DNA from: a virus
Virus record (IMG/VR): IMGVR_UViG_3300046820_000975
Span: 1 to 64,000 of that record
DNA: 64,000 bases
Reading direction: 5' to 3' (one strand)
Shown: positions 47,212 through 57,186 of the stretch, piece after piece
Layout of the letters: each line of letters opens with the position of its first letter
How positions within the stretch are numbered: the first letter of the stretch is position 1
Made by a program: the position numbers and the translations under genes
The notes under the pieces: generated by a model
What the model saw: only the letters and a program-made list of their open reading frames with translations
Told to the model about the DNA's origin: nothing
The model's database searches: none

Positions 47212-49412
47212 TGTATCGTAGTATACCCACATATAATGACACAACTGGTGAGTGGTCACACACAGATTTTGGAACACGTGAAGAGTTTGTAGAATTTTTG
47301 TGGTCTATATTCAAAGAACCTGGCTTGTATAACTTTGATGAAACATCATTAAAGTTTAATGAGCAAGCACGTATCTTTAACAAGAATGGATTCTACTGTG
47401 TAGCACCAAACAGAAGTAAGGACTTTGTACAGTACTGGGATGACCAAAAAGATAAATGCAGAAATGGTGTTATTTATATTGGTAAATCTGGCACATGGTA
47501 TCTACCACGTGGATATTACATGTGGTTAAACTTCTTACCTATCTATAATAAAGAGGTAGCCAAGTTTACATTTGCTGATGTTAGAGATGCACAGTACCAT
47601 ATGGCATTGTATGAAGAGATTGCAAAACACTCTTATAAACATGTGGCAATCCTTAAGAAACGTCAGATTGCGTCTTCTTACTTCCACGCTGGTATTTTAA
47701 TTAACTCATTCTGGTTTGAAGAAGGTTCTATCAATAAGATTGCTGGTTCCTTAAAAGATTACATTAATGAGAAAGGTACATGGCGTTTTTTGGAAGAGTA
47801 CAGAAACTTCCTGAATACACATACAGGTTGGTATAGACCATGTAATCCAGATAAGGTACTTAACTGGGAACAGAAGATTGAGGTAAACCAAGGTGGCAAA
47901 AAACGTGACGTTGGTTTAAAATCAGTTGTTATTGGTACAGCGTTAGATAAAGATCCAACAAATGGTGTCGGTGGTCCTTGTTCTATCTTCTTTCATGAGG
48001 AAGCAGGTATTGCTCATCAAATGGGTACAACACTAGAGTATTTGCTACCTGCCATGAAATCTGGTATGATCTATACAGGTATGTTTATTGCAGCAGGATC
48101 TGTGGGTGATTTGGAACAATGTGAACCTTTGAAAGATCTTATACTAAATCCTGACGCAAAAGATGTACTTAAAGTAAGTACAGATCTGTTAGATGATCAG
48201 GGTCAAATAGGAGAATGTGGATTGTTTATACCTGAGCAATGGAGCATGTTACCATGTATAGACAACTTTGGTAACAGTCTTGTTGAGAAAGCAAAAGAAT
48301 TAATTCTGGCAGAACGTATTGAGTGGAAACAGAAACTAAGAGCTGATGAATATCAGTTACGTGTTTCTCAGAAACCTATGTATATCTCAGAAGCTTTCAG
48401 TTCAAGAAAAGCCAGTGTGTTTCCTATGCACTTGGTAACCAAGCAGTTACGCAGAATTGAGGACAAAGAATACTTTACAGAACATCTTGAATTATCACGC
48501 GATGACGCAGGTAAAGTAGTAGCTAAAGAATCACGTAAGCTACCTATCAGAGAGTTTCCTATATCTCCAAAGACACAAGACAAGGAGGGCGTGTTATGCG
48601 TTTACGAAAGACCTGCAAAAGATCCTGCGTTTGGAACTTATTATGCAAGTATTGACCCTGTATCTGAAGGTAAAACAACAACATCAGATTCATTGTGTTC
48701 TATATATGTTTACAAAACTAGCTTAGAAGTAACAAAGCATAAAGCTGATGGTACAATAGAACAGTCAATTGAAAGAGACAAAATTGTAGCTTCTTGGTGT
48801 GGACGTTTTGACGATCTTAATAAAACGCATGAACGTCTGGAAATGATTATTGAGTGGTATAATGCTTGGACAATTGTGGAAAATAACGTTTCTTTGTTTA
48901 TCCAGTACATGATATCACGCAGAAAACAAAAGTATTTGGTACCAAAAAGCCAGATTATGTTCCTTAAAGAACTAGGTTCTAACTCCAATGTATACCAAGA
49001 GTATGGTTGGAGAAACGTAGGTAACATCTTTAAAGGAAACTTGATATCTTATGCTGTGCAGTTTTTGGAAGAAGAGATACACCATGAAACTAAAACTGAT
49101 GGGGAGATTGTTAAAACTACCTATGGTATTGAGCGTATCCCAGATATCATGTTATTAAAAGAAATGCAAGCTTACAGAGATGGATTGAACGTGGATAGAC
49201 TAGTAAGTTTTTGCGCATTGGTGGCATTTGCAAGGGTTCAAGAGTCAAACAGAGGATATTCACGTCGTGTTGAACGAGAAGACACCAGTAATTTGGATAA
49301 CTTGTCTAAAAGAGGTATATTAAGTATGAACCCCCACCATAATAACAGAAGGGGGCAAACAACTGTTTCACCATACCACAAACCTCGCAATCCATTTAGA
49401 AACCTACGTTAG
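47211..49412 (+). CDS. terL: Terminase large subunit
   Basis: 733 residues; packages DNA into the capsid. The ATPase half has a Walker A-like KKRQIASSY (149-157), Walker B CSIFFHEEAG (257-266) and a coupling-type motif IAAGSVGD. The nuclease half begins YASIDPVSEGKTTTSDS with the catalytic Asp and continues with IVENN and a conserved Asp/Glu cluster. Length and order before the portal gene fit TerL. The Walker A is non-canonical (SS in place of KT/S) as in several phage terminases. Confidence 0.9.
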   Translation: MYRSIPTYNDTTGEWSHTDFGTREEFVEFLWSIFKEPGLYNFDETSLKFNEQARIFNKNGFYCVAPNRSKDFVQYWDDQKDKCRNGVIYIGKSGTWYLPRGYYMWLNFLPIYNKEVAKFTFADVRDAQYHMALYEEIAKHSYKHVAILKKRQIASSYFHAGILINSFWFEEGSINKIAGSLKDYINEKGTWRFLEEYRNFLNTHTGWYRPCNPDKVLNWEQKIEVNQGGKKRDVGLKSVVIGTALDKDPTNGVGGPCSIFFHEEAGIAHQMGTTLEYLLPAMKSGMIYTGMFIAAGSVGDLEQCEPLKDLILNPDAKDVLKVSTDLLDDQGQIGECGLFIPEQWSMLPCIDNFGNSLVEKAKELILAERIEWKQKLRADEYQLRVSQKPMYISEAFSSRKASVFPMHLVTKQLRRIEDKEYFTEHLELSRDDAGKVVAKESRKLPIREFPISPKTQDKEGVLCVYERPAKDPAFGTYYASIDPVSEGKTTTSDSLCSIYVYKTSLEVTKHKADGTIEQSIERDKIVASWCGRFDDLNKTHERLEMIIEWYNAWTIVENNVSLFIQYMISRRKQKYLVPKSQIMFLKELGSNSNVYQEYGWRNVGNIFKGNLISYAVQFLEEEIHHETKTDGEIVKTTYGIERIPDIMLLKEMQAYRDGLNVDRLVSFCALVAFARVQESNRGYSRRVEREDTSNLDNLSKRGILSMNPHHNNRRGQTTVSPYHKPRNPFRNLR

Positions 49413-49437
49413 GTAAATCACACAATATTATAAGAAT

Positions 49438-52170
49438 ATGGCACTAGTATATAATGCAATGCAGTTAAAGAATGGGGCGAAAGCAGAGTACAACCGTATG
49501 GGTACTTTGACTCAACCTGTTCAATTTTTGCCACGTGATGAAAAAAGTGATTCATGGGGTGGATGGAACATGGACTGGTTAGAGATGCAAGGTCTCAAAC
49601 AGTTAAGACGTAATGCACGCAGATTGTTAAAGAACTATAAATTAGCAAATGGTGTTATTGACAGAACTGACTACATTATTGAAGAAGATAATGAAATGGC
49701 AGATCTTATTGAAACCTTGACTAAAGAAGATCAAAGTGCGTTTGAATTAAAGTTTTTCCCAATTGTACCAAACGTATTAAATGTATTAACAGGAGAATTT
49801 GCTAAACGCAATGATCGCATTATTTATCGCGCTGTTGATGAAACGAGCTTCAATGAATTGTTGGAAGCAAAACGTACTATGTTGGAAGAATCGCTTGTTG
49901 CACTTGGTGAACAAAGGATGCAAGAAAACATTCAAAAGATGGGCCTTAATCCTCAAGATCAACAACAAGCACAACAGATTCAACAAATGATGTCTCCTGA
50001 GAGCATCAAGAGTTTACCAGAAATTGAAGAGTTTTTTAAAAAGGACTATCGTTCTTTGGTAGAAGAATGGGCAACTCACCAACACAAAGTTGATGAGGAG
50101 CGCTTTTATATGAAAGAATTAGAGAATCTTGCATTCAGAGATATGCTTATTACAGATCGTGAGTTCTGGCATTTCAAGATGAATGAGGATGACTATGATA
50201 TTGAGATTTGGAATCCAGTATTAACATTCTACCACAAATCTCCTGATGCACGTTACATTTCACAATCTAACTGGGCAGGACGTATGGATCTTTTAACGTT
50301 ATCTGACGTTATTGATAAGTATGGTTGGATGATGTCTGATGATCAGTTAAAGTCTTTGGAAGCTATTTATCCTGTAAAATCTGCAGGTTATATGATTCCA
50401 GGTGTACAGAATGATGGTAGTTACTATGATCCTACACGTTCACATGAGTGGAACGTACAAGGACCATCATTAGGTATGCGTCAGTTCCTTAGCGCACGTG
50501 ATACATTTGTTAATACAGGTGATGATATTATCTTCCGCATTCTTAATGAATCAGAAGACTTGCAAGATTTAAGTAATTTGAATTTGCTACGTGTAACTAC
50601 TTGTTATTGGAAGAGCCAACGTATGGTTGGTCATCTAACTAAAGTAGATGAGGAAGGTATGTTGGAAGATATGATTGTAGATGAGAACTACAAAGTAACA
50701 GTTAAACCAATATATGACACGTCTGTGTTTAAAAAGAAATCACGTGAAACATTAGTTTCTGGTGAGCACATTGATTGGATCTGGATTAATGAAGTTTGGG
50801 GTGGTGTCAAAATTGGACCAAACAGACCAAGTTTCTATGGTAACGTTGATAACATGGGATTCTCTCCTATCTATTTAAATGTTAAACCAGTTAAGTTCCA
50901 GTTCAAAGGTGACTTTACTTTATATGGTTGTAAGCTTCCAATTGAAGGTGCTGTATTCTCTGATCGTAATACAAAGAGTACATCATTAGTAGATAAGATG
51001 AAACCTTACCAGATTGGCTATAATCTAGTTAATAACCAGATTGCTGATATCTTGGTAGATGAATTAGGTACTGTAATTGTACTTGATCAAAATGCATTAC
51101 CACGTCACTCAATGGGTGAAGACTGGGGTAAGAACAATTTCTCAAAAGCATTTGTGGCAATGAAGAATTTCCAGATGCTTCCTTTAGATACTACAATTGC
51201 TAATACTGAAAGCGCTACTAACTTCCAACATTATCAAGTGTTGAACTTAGATCAAACTAATCGTTTGATGACACGTATTCAGTTATCTAACTACTTTAAG
51301 AGTCAGTGTTTTGAAGCTATTGGTGTTAATCCTCAACGTATGGGTACACCTATTTCACAGCAAACTGCTACTGGTGTAGAACAAGCAATGAACGCTTCTT
51401 ACTCACAAACTGAGATGTACTTTGTACAACACTCAGAATACTTAATGCCACGTGTACACCAAATGCGTACAGACTTGGCACAGTACTATAACTCTAACAG
51501 ACCATCTTTACGTTTACAATACGTAACTAGCTTGGATGAAAAAGTTAATTTCCAAATCAATGGTACTGAGTTACTTGCACGTGATTTAAATGTATTTGCT
51601 ACAACACGTGTTAGTCAGCGTCAAGTTATGGAACAAATACGTCAACTTGCATTAAATAACAATACTGCAGGTGCTTCTATTTATGATTTGGGTAATATCA
51701 TCAAAGCTGATTCATTAGCTGAGATTACACATGTTATGAAGGGTATTGAAGAGAAGAATACAAATGCTAAGCAGCAAGAACAACAAGCAATGCAAGAGAC
51801 TGAGAAAATGAAGCAAGAAGCAGAAAATCAACGTCAAGAAGCAATGCTTAAATTCCAAGCTGAACAAAAAGCATTGGATCGTGCAAATGATATCCAAGTT
51901 GCTGAAGTACGTTCTGCTGGTTACACTGCTATGCAAGACATGAACAAAGACAACCAATCAGATTATATTAACACACTTGAATACTTGGATAAGAAGCGCG
52001 CACGTGAAACAGATCAAGCTTTATCACGTGACGCAGCTTTAACAAAACAAGCGTCTGAGCAACAAAAACTTGATTTGAAACGTCAAGAAATTGCATCACG
52101 CGAAAGAATTGCAGACAAGCAAGTTCAAGTTGCACGTGTGAACAAGAACAAGTACGACAAAAAAGATTAA
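49438..52170 (+). CDS. Portal protein
   Basis: 910 residues. The first ~70% is portal-like: YKLANGVIDRTDY at the start, then long alpha/beta domains with many Asp and Trp, NVLTGEFAKRND, NRLMTRIQLSNYFKSQCFEA and GVNPQRMGTPISQQTATGVE. The last ~150 residues are a Gln/Glu/Lys/Ala-rich coiled coil (QEQQAMQETEKMKQEAENQR). Place after TerL and before scaffold and capsid supports the portal role. It is larger than most portals, like those of crAss-type and other large Bacteroidota phages. Confidence 0.82.
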   Translation: MALVYNAMQLKNGAKAEYNRMGTLTQPVQFLPRDEKSDSWGGWNMDWLEMQGLKQLRRNARRLLKNYKLANGVIDRTDYIIEEDNEMADLIETLTKEDQSAFELKFFPIVPNVLNVLTGEFAKRNDRIIYRAVDETSFNELLEAKRTMLEESLVALGEQRMQENIQKMGLNPQDQQQAQQIQQMMSPESIKSLPEIEEFFKKDYRSLVEEWATHQHKVDEERFYMKELENLAFRDMLITDREFWHFKMNEDDYDIEIWNPVLTFYHKSPDARYISQSNWAGRMDLLTLSDVIDKYGWMMSDDQLKSLEAIYPVKSAGYMIPGVQNDGSYYDPTRSHEWNVQGPSLGMRQFLSARDTFVNTGDDIIFRILNESEDLQDLSNLNLLRVTTCYWKSQRMVGHLTKVDEEGMLEDMIVDENYKVTVKPIYDTSVFKKKSRETLVSGEHIDWIWINEVWGGVKIGPNRPSFYGNVDNMGFSPIYLNVKPVKFQFKGDFTLYGCKLPIEGAVFSDRNTKSTSLVDKMKPYQIGYNLVNNQIADILVDELGTVIVLDQNALPRHSMGEDWGKNNFSKAFVAMKNFQMLPLDTTIANTESATNFQHYQVLNLDQTNRLMTRIQLSNYFKSQCFEAIGVNPQRMGTPISQQTATGVEQAMNASYSQTEMYFVQHSEYLMPRVHQMRTDLAQYYNSNRPSLRLQYVTSLDEKVNFQINGTELLARDLNVFATTRVSQRQVMEQIRQLALNNNTAGASIYDLGNIIKADSLAEITHVMKGIEEKNTNAKQQEQQAMQETEKMKQEAENQRQEAMLKFQAEQKALDRANDIQVAEVRSAGYTAMQDMNKDNQSDYINTLEYLDKKRARETDQALSRDAALTKQASEQQKLDLKRQEIASRERIADKQVQVARVNKNKYDKKD

Positions 52171-52220
52171 CAAGATAGCGTTATAGTGCATATTTAATAC
52201 ACTTTACCTTTCTAAAATGT

Positions 52221-52255
52221 AAATCTTTCAAGTTTATCTTGTAGATTGTATATGA
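52221..52255 (+). promoter_or_regulatory. Candidate late element, copy 1
   Basis: AAATCTTTCAAGTTTA, 8 bases, ATTGTATATGA, ending 25 bases before the scaffold gene. A second copy with identical spacing is at 57795-57829. It resembles a -33/-7 promoter with a TATAT core. Confidence 0.5.
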
Positions 52256-52279
52256 AGATAAATTTAAACCAACTATCTT

Positions 52280-53521
52280 ATGAGTATTGAAAACAAAAAC
52301 ACTACAGTTGATAGTGTTACAATTGACAGCATTGATGACTTTTTACCTATGCCAGGTGCTGAATCAATAGTAACACCAGAAGGTGGTGAAGAAGAAAAAC
52401 CAGGAATTTTTTCAGCTCCTGGAAAAACAGTTGACATGGGATTCCTTGAATCTGATAAAGATGATGAGGAAAAAGAACCAACAGCAACTGAGAAAAAAGC
52501 TGAAACAGCACAAGCATTAGCTGCTTTAGATTCAGAACTTGAAGCTGCTGCAGAAGATGAAGAAGCTGGAAAACCTGGACGTAAGCGCTTAGACAAAAGT
52601 GGTCTAGTAGATACATTCAGTAAACTCATCGAAGAAGGAATGATTGTTCCTTTTGAAGATGAAAAACCTTTGGAAGAGTATTCTATTAAAGATTGGAAAG
52701 AGTTGCTTCAAGCAAATTTTGAAGAACGCGAAAGATCAATTAGAGAACAAACTCCAAAAGAGTTCTTTGAATCTTTACCTCAAGAGTTACAGTATGCAGC
52801 TGAGTATGTTGCACGCGGTGGACAAGACATGAAAGGTCTTTTCCAAGCTTTAGCTCAAGTAGAAGAAGTACGTAACTTAGATGTCAATGAACCTGGACAT
52901 CAAGAAATCATTGTACGTCAATACTTACAAGCAACTAACTATGGTAATGGAGATGCAGATCTTATTGAAGATCAAATTACTGAGTGGATGGAAATGGGTA
53001 CACTAAGTAAAAAAGCACTTCAGTTTAAACCAAAGTTAGATCAAAAGCAAGAAGAAATTGTTCAATATAAACTTGCACAACAAGAAGCTTTCCGTCAACA
53101 ACAAGAAGAACAAAAACGTGCCTACATGGACAACATTTATCACACCTTGAAACCAGGTGATTTAAATGGTGTTAAGTTGGATGGCAAACGTCAGAAGTTC
53201 TTATGGGATGAATTAACTACTGTAAAGTATGCTTCAATGACAGGACGTCCAACTAACTTGTTGGGTAAATTGTTAGAAGAGCATCAGTTTGGTAAAACTC
53301 CTCGTTATGACTTGATTGCAGAAACACTTTGGTTATTATCTGATCCAGATGATTATAAAGAAAACATTCGCAAGCAAGTTAAATCTGAAGTTACACAGGA
53401 TACAGTACGTAAACTAAAAACTGAAGAAGCACGCAAAATTGCTAGTTCTAATAAAGACGAAGAGGATGAAAAGCCAATCTCACGTAAGATTCCACGTCCT
53501 GCAAACATTTTTAAACGTTAA
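52280..53521 (+). CDS. Scaffold-like capsid assembly protein
   Basis: 413 residues. Strongly acidic, Ser/Glu/Pro-rich first ~110 residues, then helical Gln/Glu/Lys-rich segments (LDQKQEEIVQYKLAQQEAFR) and a basic C-terminal end (RKIPRPANIFKR). Acidic helical proteins with a basic tail directly before the capsid gene usually act as scaffolds. It begins after the late element at 52221-52255 and is followed within 31 bp by the capsid gene. Confidence 0.72.
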   Translation: MSIENKNTTVDSVTIDSIDDFLPMPGAESIVTPEGGEEEKPGIFSAPGKTVDMGFLESDKDDEEKEPTATEKKAETAQALAALDSELEAAAEDEEAGKPGRKRLDKSGLVDTFSKLIEEGMIVPFEDEKPLEEYSIKDWKELLQANFEERERSIREQTPKEFFESLPQELQYAAEYVARGGQDMKGLFQALAQVEEVRNLDVNEPGHQEIIVRQYLQATNYGNGDADLIEDQITEWMEMGTLSKKALQFKPKLDQKQEEIVQYKLAQQEAFRQQQEEQKRAYMDNIYHTLKPGDLNGVKLDGKRQKFLWDELTTVKYASMTGRPTNLLGKLLEEHQFGKTPRYDLIAETLWLLSDPDDYKENIRKQVKSEVTQDTVRKLKTEEARKIASSNKDEEDEKPISRKIPRPANIFKR

Positions 53522-53552
53522 CCTTAAACAATAAACAAAATAAACAATTACT

Positions 53553-55199
53553 ATGTCAACACCTGTTTTAAACAACGGACTGTTCCTACGCGATACTAAC
53601 TACAAGGTTAGTTCCCATGTGGACAGCTACCACTTGGTGAACATGCTAAAGAACACTGAACCTATGGATTTAGGTCCAGTTGATCTTTGGGCAATGACCC
53701 AAAAGGTAGAAATGCCTCTTTATCAGATGGCATCATTTGGTGGTAAAAACACCATTTTAGTAGACAACGCTCGTGGCGAGTACAAATGGCAAACTCCTAT
53801 CGTACAGGATTTACCTTACATCGTTGAAGACGTTGAACCTACAAACACTACACTTGGTATTGATGGTACTACCTTCAAAATCAAATTAAACAAGCGTGCT
53901 TTTGGTCACGGTGATATCATCACTTATGACAAGTACAAGGGATTGGAAATGTACATCGTTGCTGATGACATTCTTCCTGGCGCTGATGGATTTATCTACA
54001 CTGTTCAGTTGGTTAACAACAACAGTACTGCTTCTTTGGATAAGAAGTATTTGAAACCTGGTACTAAGTTCTTCCGTAAAGGTTCTGCTCGTGGTGAATA
54101 CGGTGAGCGTTTCTCTGACATTGGAGAATTGAACGCTGGTTTCCGTGAGTACTACAACTTTGTTGGTGGTGCTGAAGCTCACGTTCACTATTCAGTATCT
54201 TCTCGTGCAGAGTTGATGATGAAAGGTGGTTTGAATGCTGATGGTACAGTTCCTGTAACTGAGATCTGGCGTTCATTTGACTCAAATCTTGCTAACGATC
54301 CTTCATTGACTAACATTGATGCGATGGTTAACAAAATGGGTAAAGACTACATCAAGAAAGCTTATGACAATGGTACATTGACTCGTACGTTCTTGACAAA
54401 GATGGAAGCTGCTCACTTGAGCAAAGTTGCTAATGACATCGAAACTTACTTAATGTGGGGACAAGGTGGAAAGATTAAGCAAGATGGTCCAGATGATATC
54501 CGCTTGTCAGTGGGTCTTTGGGGTCAATTGGATAACTCTTTCAAACGTGTTTACAATAAGTCTGGTTTCAGTCTTGAGTTGTTCCGTTCTGAGATCTTCA
54601 ACTTCTACAATGGTAAGGTTGAATTAAAAGGACCAGATCCTCAACGTCAGATCATTGTACAAACTGGTATGGCTGGTATGCGTTTGATCAACGAAGCAAT
54701 CAAGAAGGAAGCTTTCACAGCTAACTTAGGTGGTGGTCTTATCGCAAACATGGATAAATCAGGTGTTGGTGCTATTTCTGGTAACAACTCTATGGATTTG
54801 AACTTTGGTTTTGCGTTCACTAGCTACACAATTCCATTCTTAGCTAACGTTAAGTTTGTATTGAACCCAGCTTTTGATAACGTTCATACCAACGATATTG
54901 AGAATCCAATCATTGATGGATATCCATTAAGCTCTTACAACTTCATCGTGTTTGATATCACTGATAACACAAATGACAACATTTACTTGTTGAAATTGAA
55001 GTGGGATAGCGAAATGAGATGGTTCTACCAAAACGGTACTATGGATTACATGGGACGTACGCAAGGTTTCGCTTCTAGTGGAAACTTCAACGGATACCGC
55101 GTATTCATGACACAAACAATGCCTTCTATCTGGGTTAAAGATCCAACGAAAGTATTGAAGATCGTTATGCGTAACCCAATCACTGGTGGTTCATTCTAA
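53553..55199 (+). CDS. Major capsid protein
   Basis: 548 residues. Codon use is visibly different from neighbours (more C-ending codons, e.g. AAC, TAC, ATC), a sign of very high expression. It follows the scaffold and precedes head and tail completion genes. Phrases typical of capsid folds include an N-terminal arm (MSTPVLNNGLFLRDTNYK), DLGPVDLWAMTQKVE and a large central helix-strand region ending WVKDPTKVLKIVMRNP. No sequence signature proves the HK97 fold, so the call is from position, size and codon bias. Confidence 0.8.
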   Translation: MSTPVLNNGLFLRDTNYKVSSHVDSYHLVNMLKNTEPMDLGPVDLWAMTQKVEMPLYQMASFGGKNTILVDNARGEYKWQTPIVQDLPYIVEDVEPTNTTLGIDGTTFKIKLNKRAFGHGDIITYDKYKGLEMYIVADDILPGADGFIYTVQLVNNNSTASLDKKYLKPGTKFFRKGSARGEYGERFSDIGELNAGFREYYNFVGGAEAHVHYSVSSRAELMMKGGLNADGTVPVTEIWRSFDSNLANDPSLTNIDAMVNKMGKDYIKKAYDNGTLTRTFLTKMEAAHLSKVANDIETYLMWGQGGKIKQDGPDDIRLSVGLWGQLDNSFKRVYNKSGFSLELFRSEIFNFYNGKVELKGPDPQRQIIVQTGMAGMRLINEAIKKEAFTANLGGGLIANMDKSGVGAISGNNSMDLNFGFAFTSYTIPFLANVKFVLNPAFDNVHTNDIENPIIDGYPLSSYNFIVFDITDNTNDNIYLLKLKWDSEMRWFYQNGTMDYMGRTQGFASSGNFNGYRVFMTQTMPSIWVKDPTKVLKIVMRNPITGGSF

Positions 55200-55215
55200 C
55201 TAATTGTGTATCTTT

Positions 55216-55375
55216 GGGGAGATAATCTTCTCCCCATTGACTACACATAACAATACTCCACCTCCCGTCAGTACTACTGACTTTTCTTTTCTGCCTGGCG
55301 AAATCCAGGCAACTCCTGTAAGCAACACCTTGACGTGGTTCAGGAGCTTAGGCGCAAGCTGACCAACGTTGCAAA
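55216..55375 (+). ncRNA. Candidate structured RNA downstream of the capsid gene
   Basis: The ~208 bases between the capsid stop and the ATG at 55408 are GC-richer than their surroundings and hold a string of hairpins. These are GGGGAGA/TCTCCCC (55216-55235), GTCAG/CTGAC followed by TTTTCTTTT (55267-55290), and TGCCTGG/CCAGGCA (55292-55311). A nested set follows: GCAAC/GTTGC (55322 to 55373), GGTTCAG/CTGACC and AGCTT/AAGCT. Some could terminate or stabilise the abundant capsid mRNA. Confidence 0.5.
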
Positions 55376-55407
55376 AATTTAAAAACCCACAAACCAACAA
55401 TCTCCGT

Positions 55408-56421
55408 ATGGAAGTAACAATGATTGAGAAGCACAATTCTCTAAAAAGAAATGCTAGTATTAGCATTCGCCCTTATGTAGACAATACCTATGCAAACATG
55501 GGATTGGAACGCTACAACATGACGCTCTTTGAAGGATGTTTTCACGAAGAACCACTTATGTGTCTTGAAAACAATGGTATCAGACGTTACGTTACAGGTC
55601 TTAATGAGTTCGCACCAGAACTTAAAGATTTGGATAATGATGAAAGAGAAGCTGCAATTAAGCAGATACGTATTACAGTTGCGCAATTAGAAAAAGAATT
55701 AGCGTCAAATGTGATTGATCCAAATGATAATGAGTTTTGGAATAAAGTTAAATTGCTACGTCCTGACAATGCAGAATTCTGGGAAAAGATTGTTTTGCGT
55801 TTAGGTAATGATCCTGTGTTTTTGGATCCTGCTAAAGATCCTTATGATCTTATCAAGATGAAAGCAATTGAAGCAGGTGGATTTTCTATGATTGCGAAAT
55901 CAATGGAAGAGGCACGCAGAATTACTGGTTCTAAATTCTATTTAGATAAGTTTGAAGAAACTGCTCAAATTCGTACTGAAGTTAAGAAGTTGCGTAACAA
56001 AGCTCTTGCAGAATTGCAGAAGTTGTTTGATAAAAATCAAAACAAGTTATTCTACGTTTGTAAGATTGTTGATCCAAATTCAACACAGTATCGTAAAACT
56101 ACACCATCAGATATCATGTATGATAACATGGATAAATATATCAATGGTGAAGGAGTAGATAAGGATAAAAAGAAAACAGCACAACGTTTCTTAGATGTTG
56201 CAAATCTAGACATGGAAACATTAAAGATGCGCGCAATCGTAAAAGATGCAAACTTCTACAAGTTAATTGCAACACGTGGTGATGGTTTTATTTATCACAT
56301 GAAGAGTGCTACAATGGTAGGTAAAAACCCATCAGATGTAGTAGAGTATTTGAAAAATCCACTTAATGAGGAGATCTTAATGGATCTTACAAAGAATGTG
56401 GAGAAAATGTGGAACCAATAA
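55408..56421 (+). CDS. Head protein (hypothetical, post-capsid)
   Basis: 337 residues from the ATG at 55408. A TTG start at 55369 would lie in the structured region. Mainly helical with long charged segments (KLRNKALAELQKLFDKNQNK). Place after the major capsid gene suggests a head vertex or head-completion protein. No family recognised. Confidence 0.55.
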   Translation: MEVTMIEKHNSLKRNASISIRPYVDNTYANMGLERYNMTLFEGCFHEEPLMCLENNGIRRYVTGLNEFAPELKDLDNDEREAAIKQIRITVAQLEKELASNVIDPNDNEFWNKVKLLRPDNAEFWEKIVLRLGNDPVFLDPAKDPYDLIKMKAIEAGGFSMIAKSMEEARRITGSKFYLDKFEETAQIRTEVKKLRNKALAELQKLFDKNQNKLFYVCKIVDPNSTQYRKTTPSDIMYDNMDKYINGEGVDKDKKKTAQRFLDVANLDMETLKMRAIVKDANFYKLIATRGDGFIYHMKSATMVGKNPSDVVEYLKNPLNEEILMDLTKNVEKMWNQ

Positions 56422-56480
56422 AATTATACCTGAGCGGGTATAATTTGATTAGAAATACTTAAATTATACCCTAACGGGTA
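56421..56480 (+). repeat. Tandem 40-base repeat with hairpin
   Basis: AAATTATACC starts at 56421 and again at 56461, each followed by a similar CGGGTA. The first copy folds into a perfect 10-bp hairpin with GGTATAATTT, the second into a shorter one. Lies just before the connector-candidate gene. Confidence 0.6.
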
Positions 56481-56487
56481 CACGCAT

Positions 56488-57186
56488 ATGAACAACAACC
56501 TATTACAAATCAAGTTTAAAGAACGCTTAAACAAATTAGCGTCTTTGGATTATGACAACATTGAATGTTGGCAGATTACTGAAGCTTTCAATAAAGCTCA
56601 GCTAGAATGGGTACGTCGTCAAGTTAATGGTATTAACCAGTCAAAAGCAGGTGATGAATCAACAGACATGAAGATTGATGATTTGCAAATACTTCTGAAA
56701 TCAGATATATTGACAACTGCTAAATACCCAACTTACAATGAGACTGAGTTTTTACCAGCTGATTATTTATACTTTAAACGTATAGGTGCAGAAGCAAAAA
56801 CTGAATGTTGTCCTAATCGTGCAGTAATTGCTTATTTAGCTGCTGAAGCAGACGTAGACAATTTATTAGCTGATGTATTACGTGGTCCAAGTGCTGAATG
56901 GGGTGAAACATTTGCTACATTTATAGGCAACAGAGTACGTATTTACACAAATGGTAAGTTTGATATTGAAAATGCTAAGTTAACTTATTATCGCAAACCA
57001 CGTCCAATCAGCTTTTATGGTTGTATGGATATTGCTACAAACACATTATCAGCAAATGTTGAGTGTGAATTTAAAGATGATATAGTTGAGTTAATTATTG
57101 ATGATGCTGTAAGTATTATTGCTGGTGATATTGAAAGTTCTAACCAGTATTCACGTAACAAAACAAATTCAAATCTTAATACATAA
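56488..57186 (+). CDS. Head-tail connector candidate
   Basis: 232 residues. It begins MNNNLLQIKFKERLNKL with a short helix set (IECWQITEAFNKAQLEWVRR), the usual form of an adaptor protein that sits under the portal. An alpha/beta region follows. The TAA stop shares a base with the ferritin ATG. Connector identity is from position and N-terminal pattern; no signature is decisive. Confidence 0.55.
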   Translation: MNNNLLQIKFKERLNKLASLDYDNIECWQITEAFNKAQLEWVRRQVNGINQSKAGDESTDMKIDDLQILLKSDILTTAKYPTYNETEFLPADYLYFKRIGAEAKTECCPNRAVIAYLAAEADVDNLLADVLRGPSAEWGETFATFIGNRVRIYTNGKFDIENAKLTYYRKPRPISFYGCMDIATNTLSANVECEFKDDIVELIIDDAVSIIAGDIESSNQYSRNKTNSNLNT

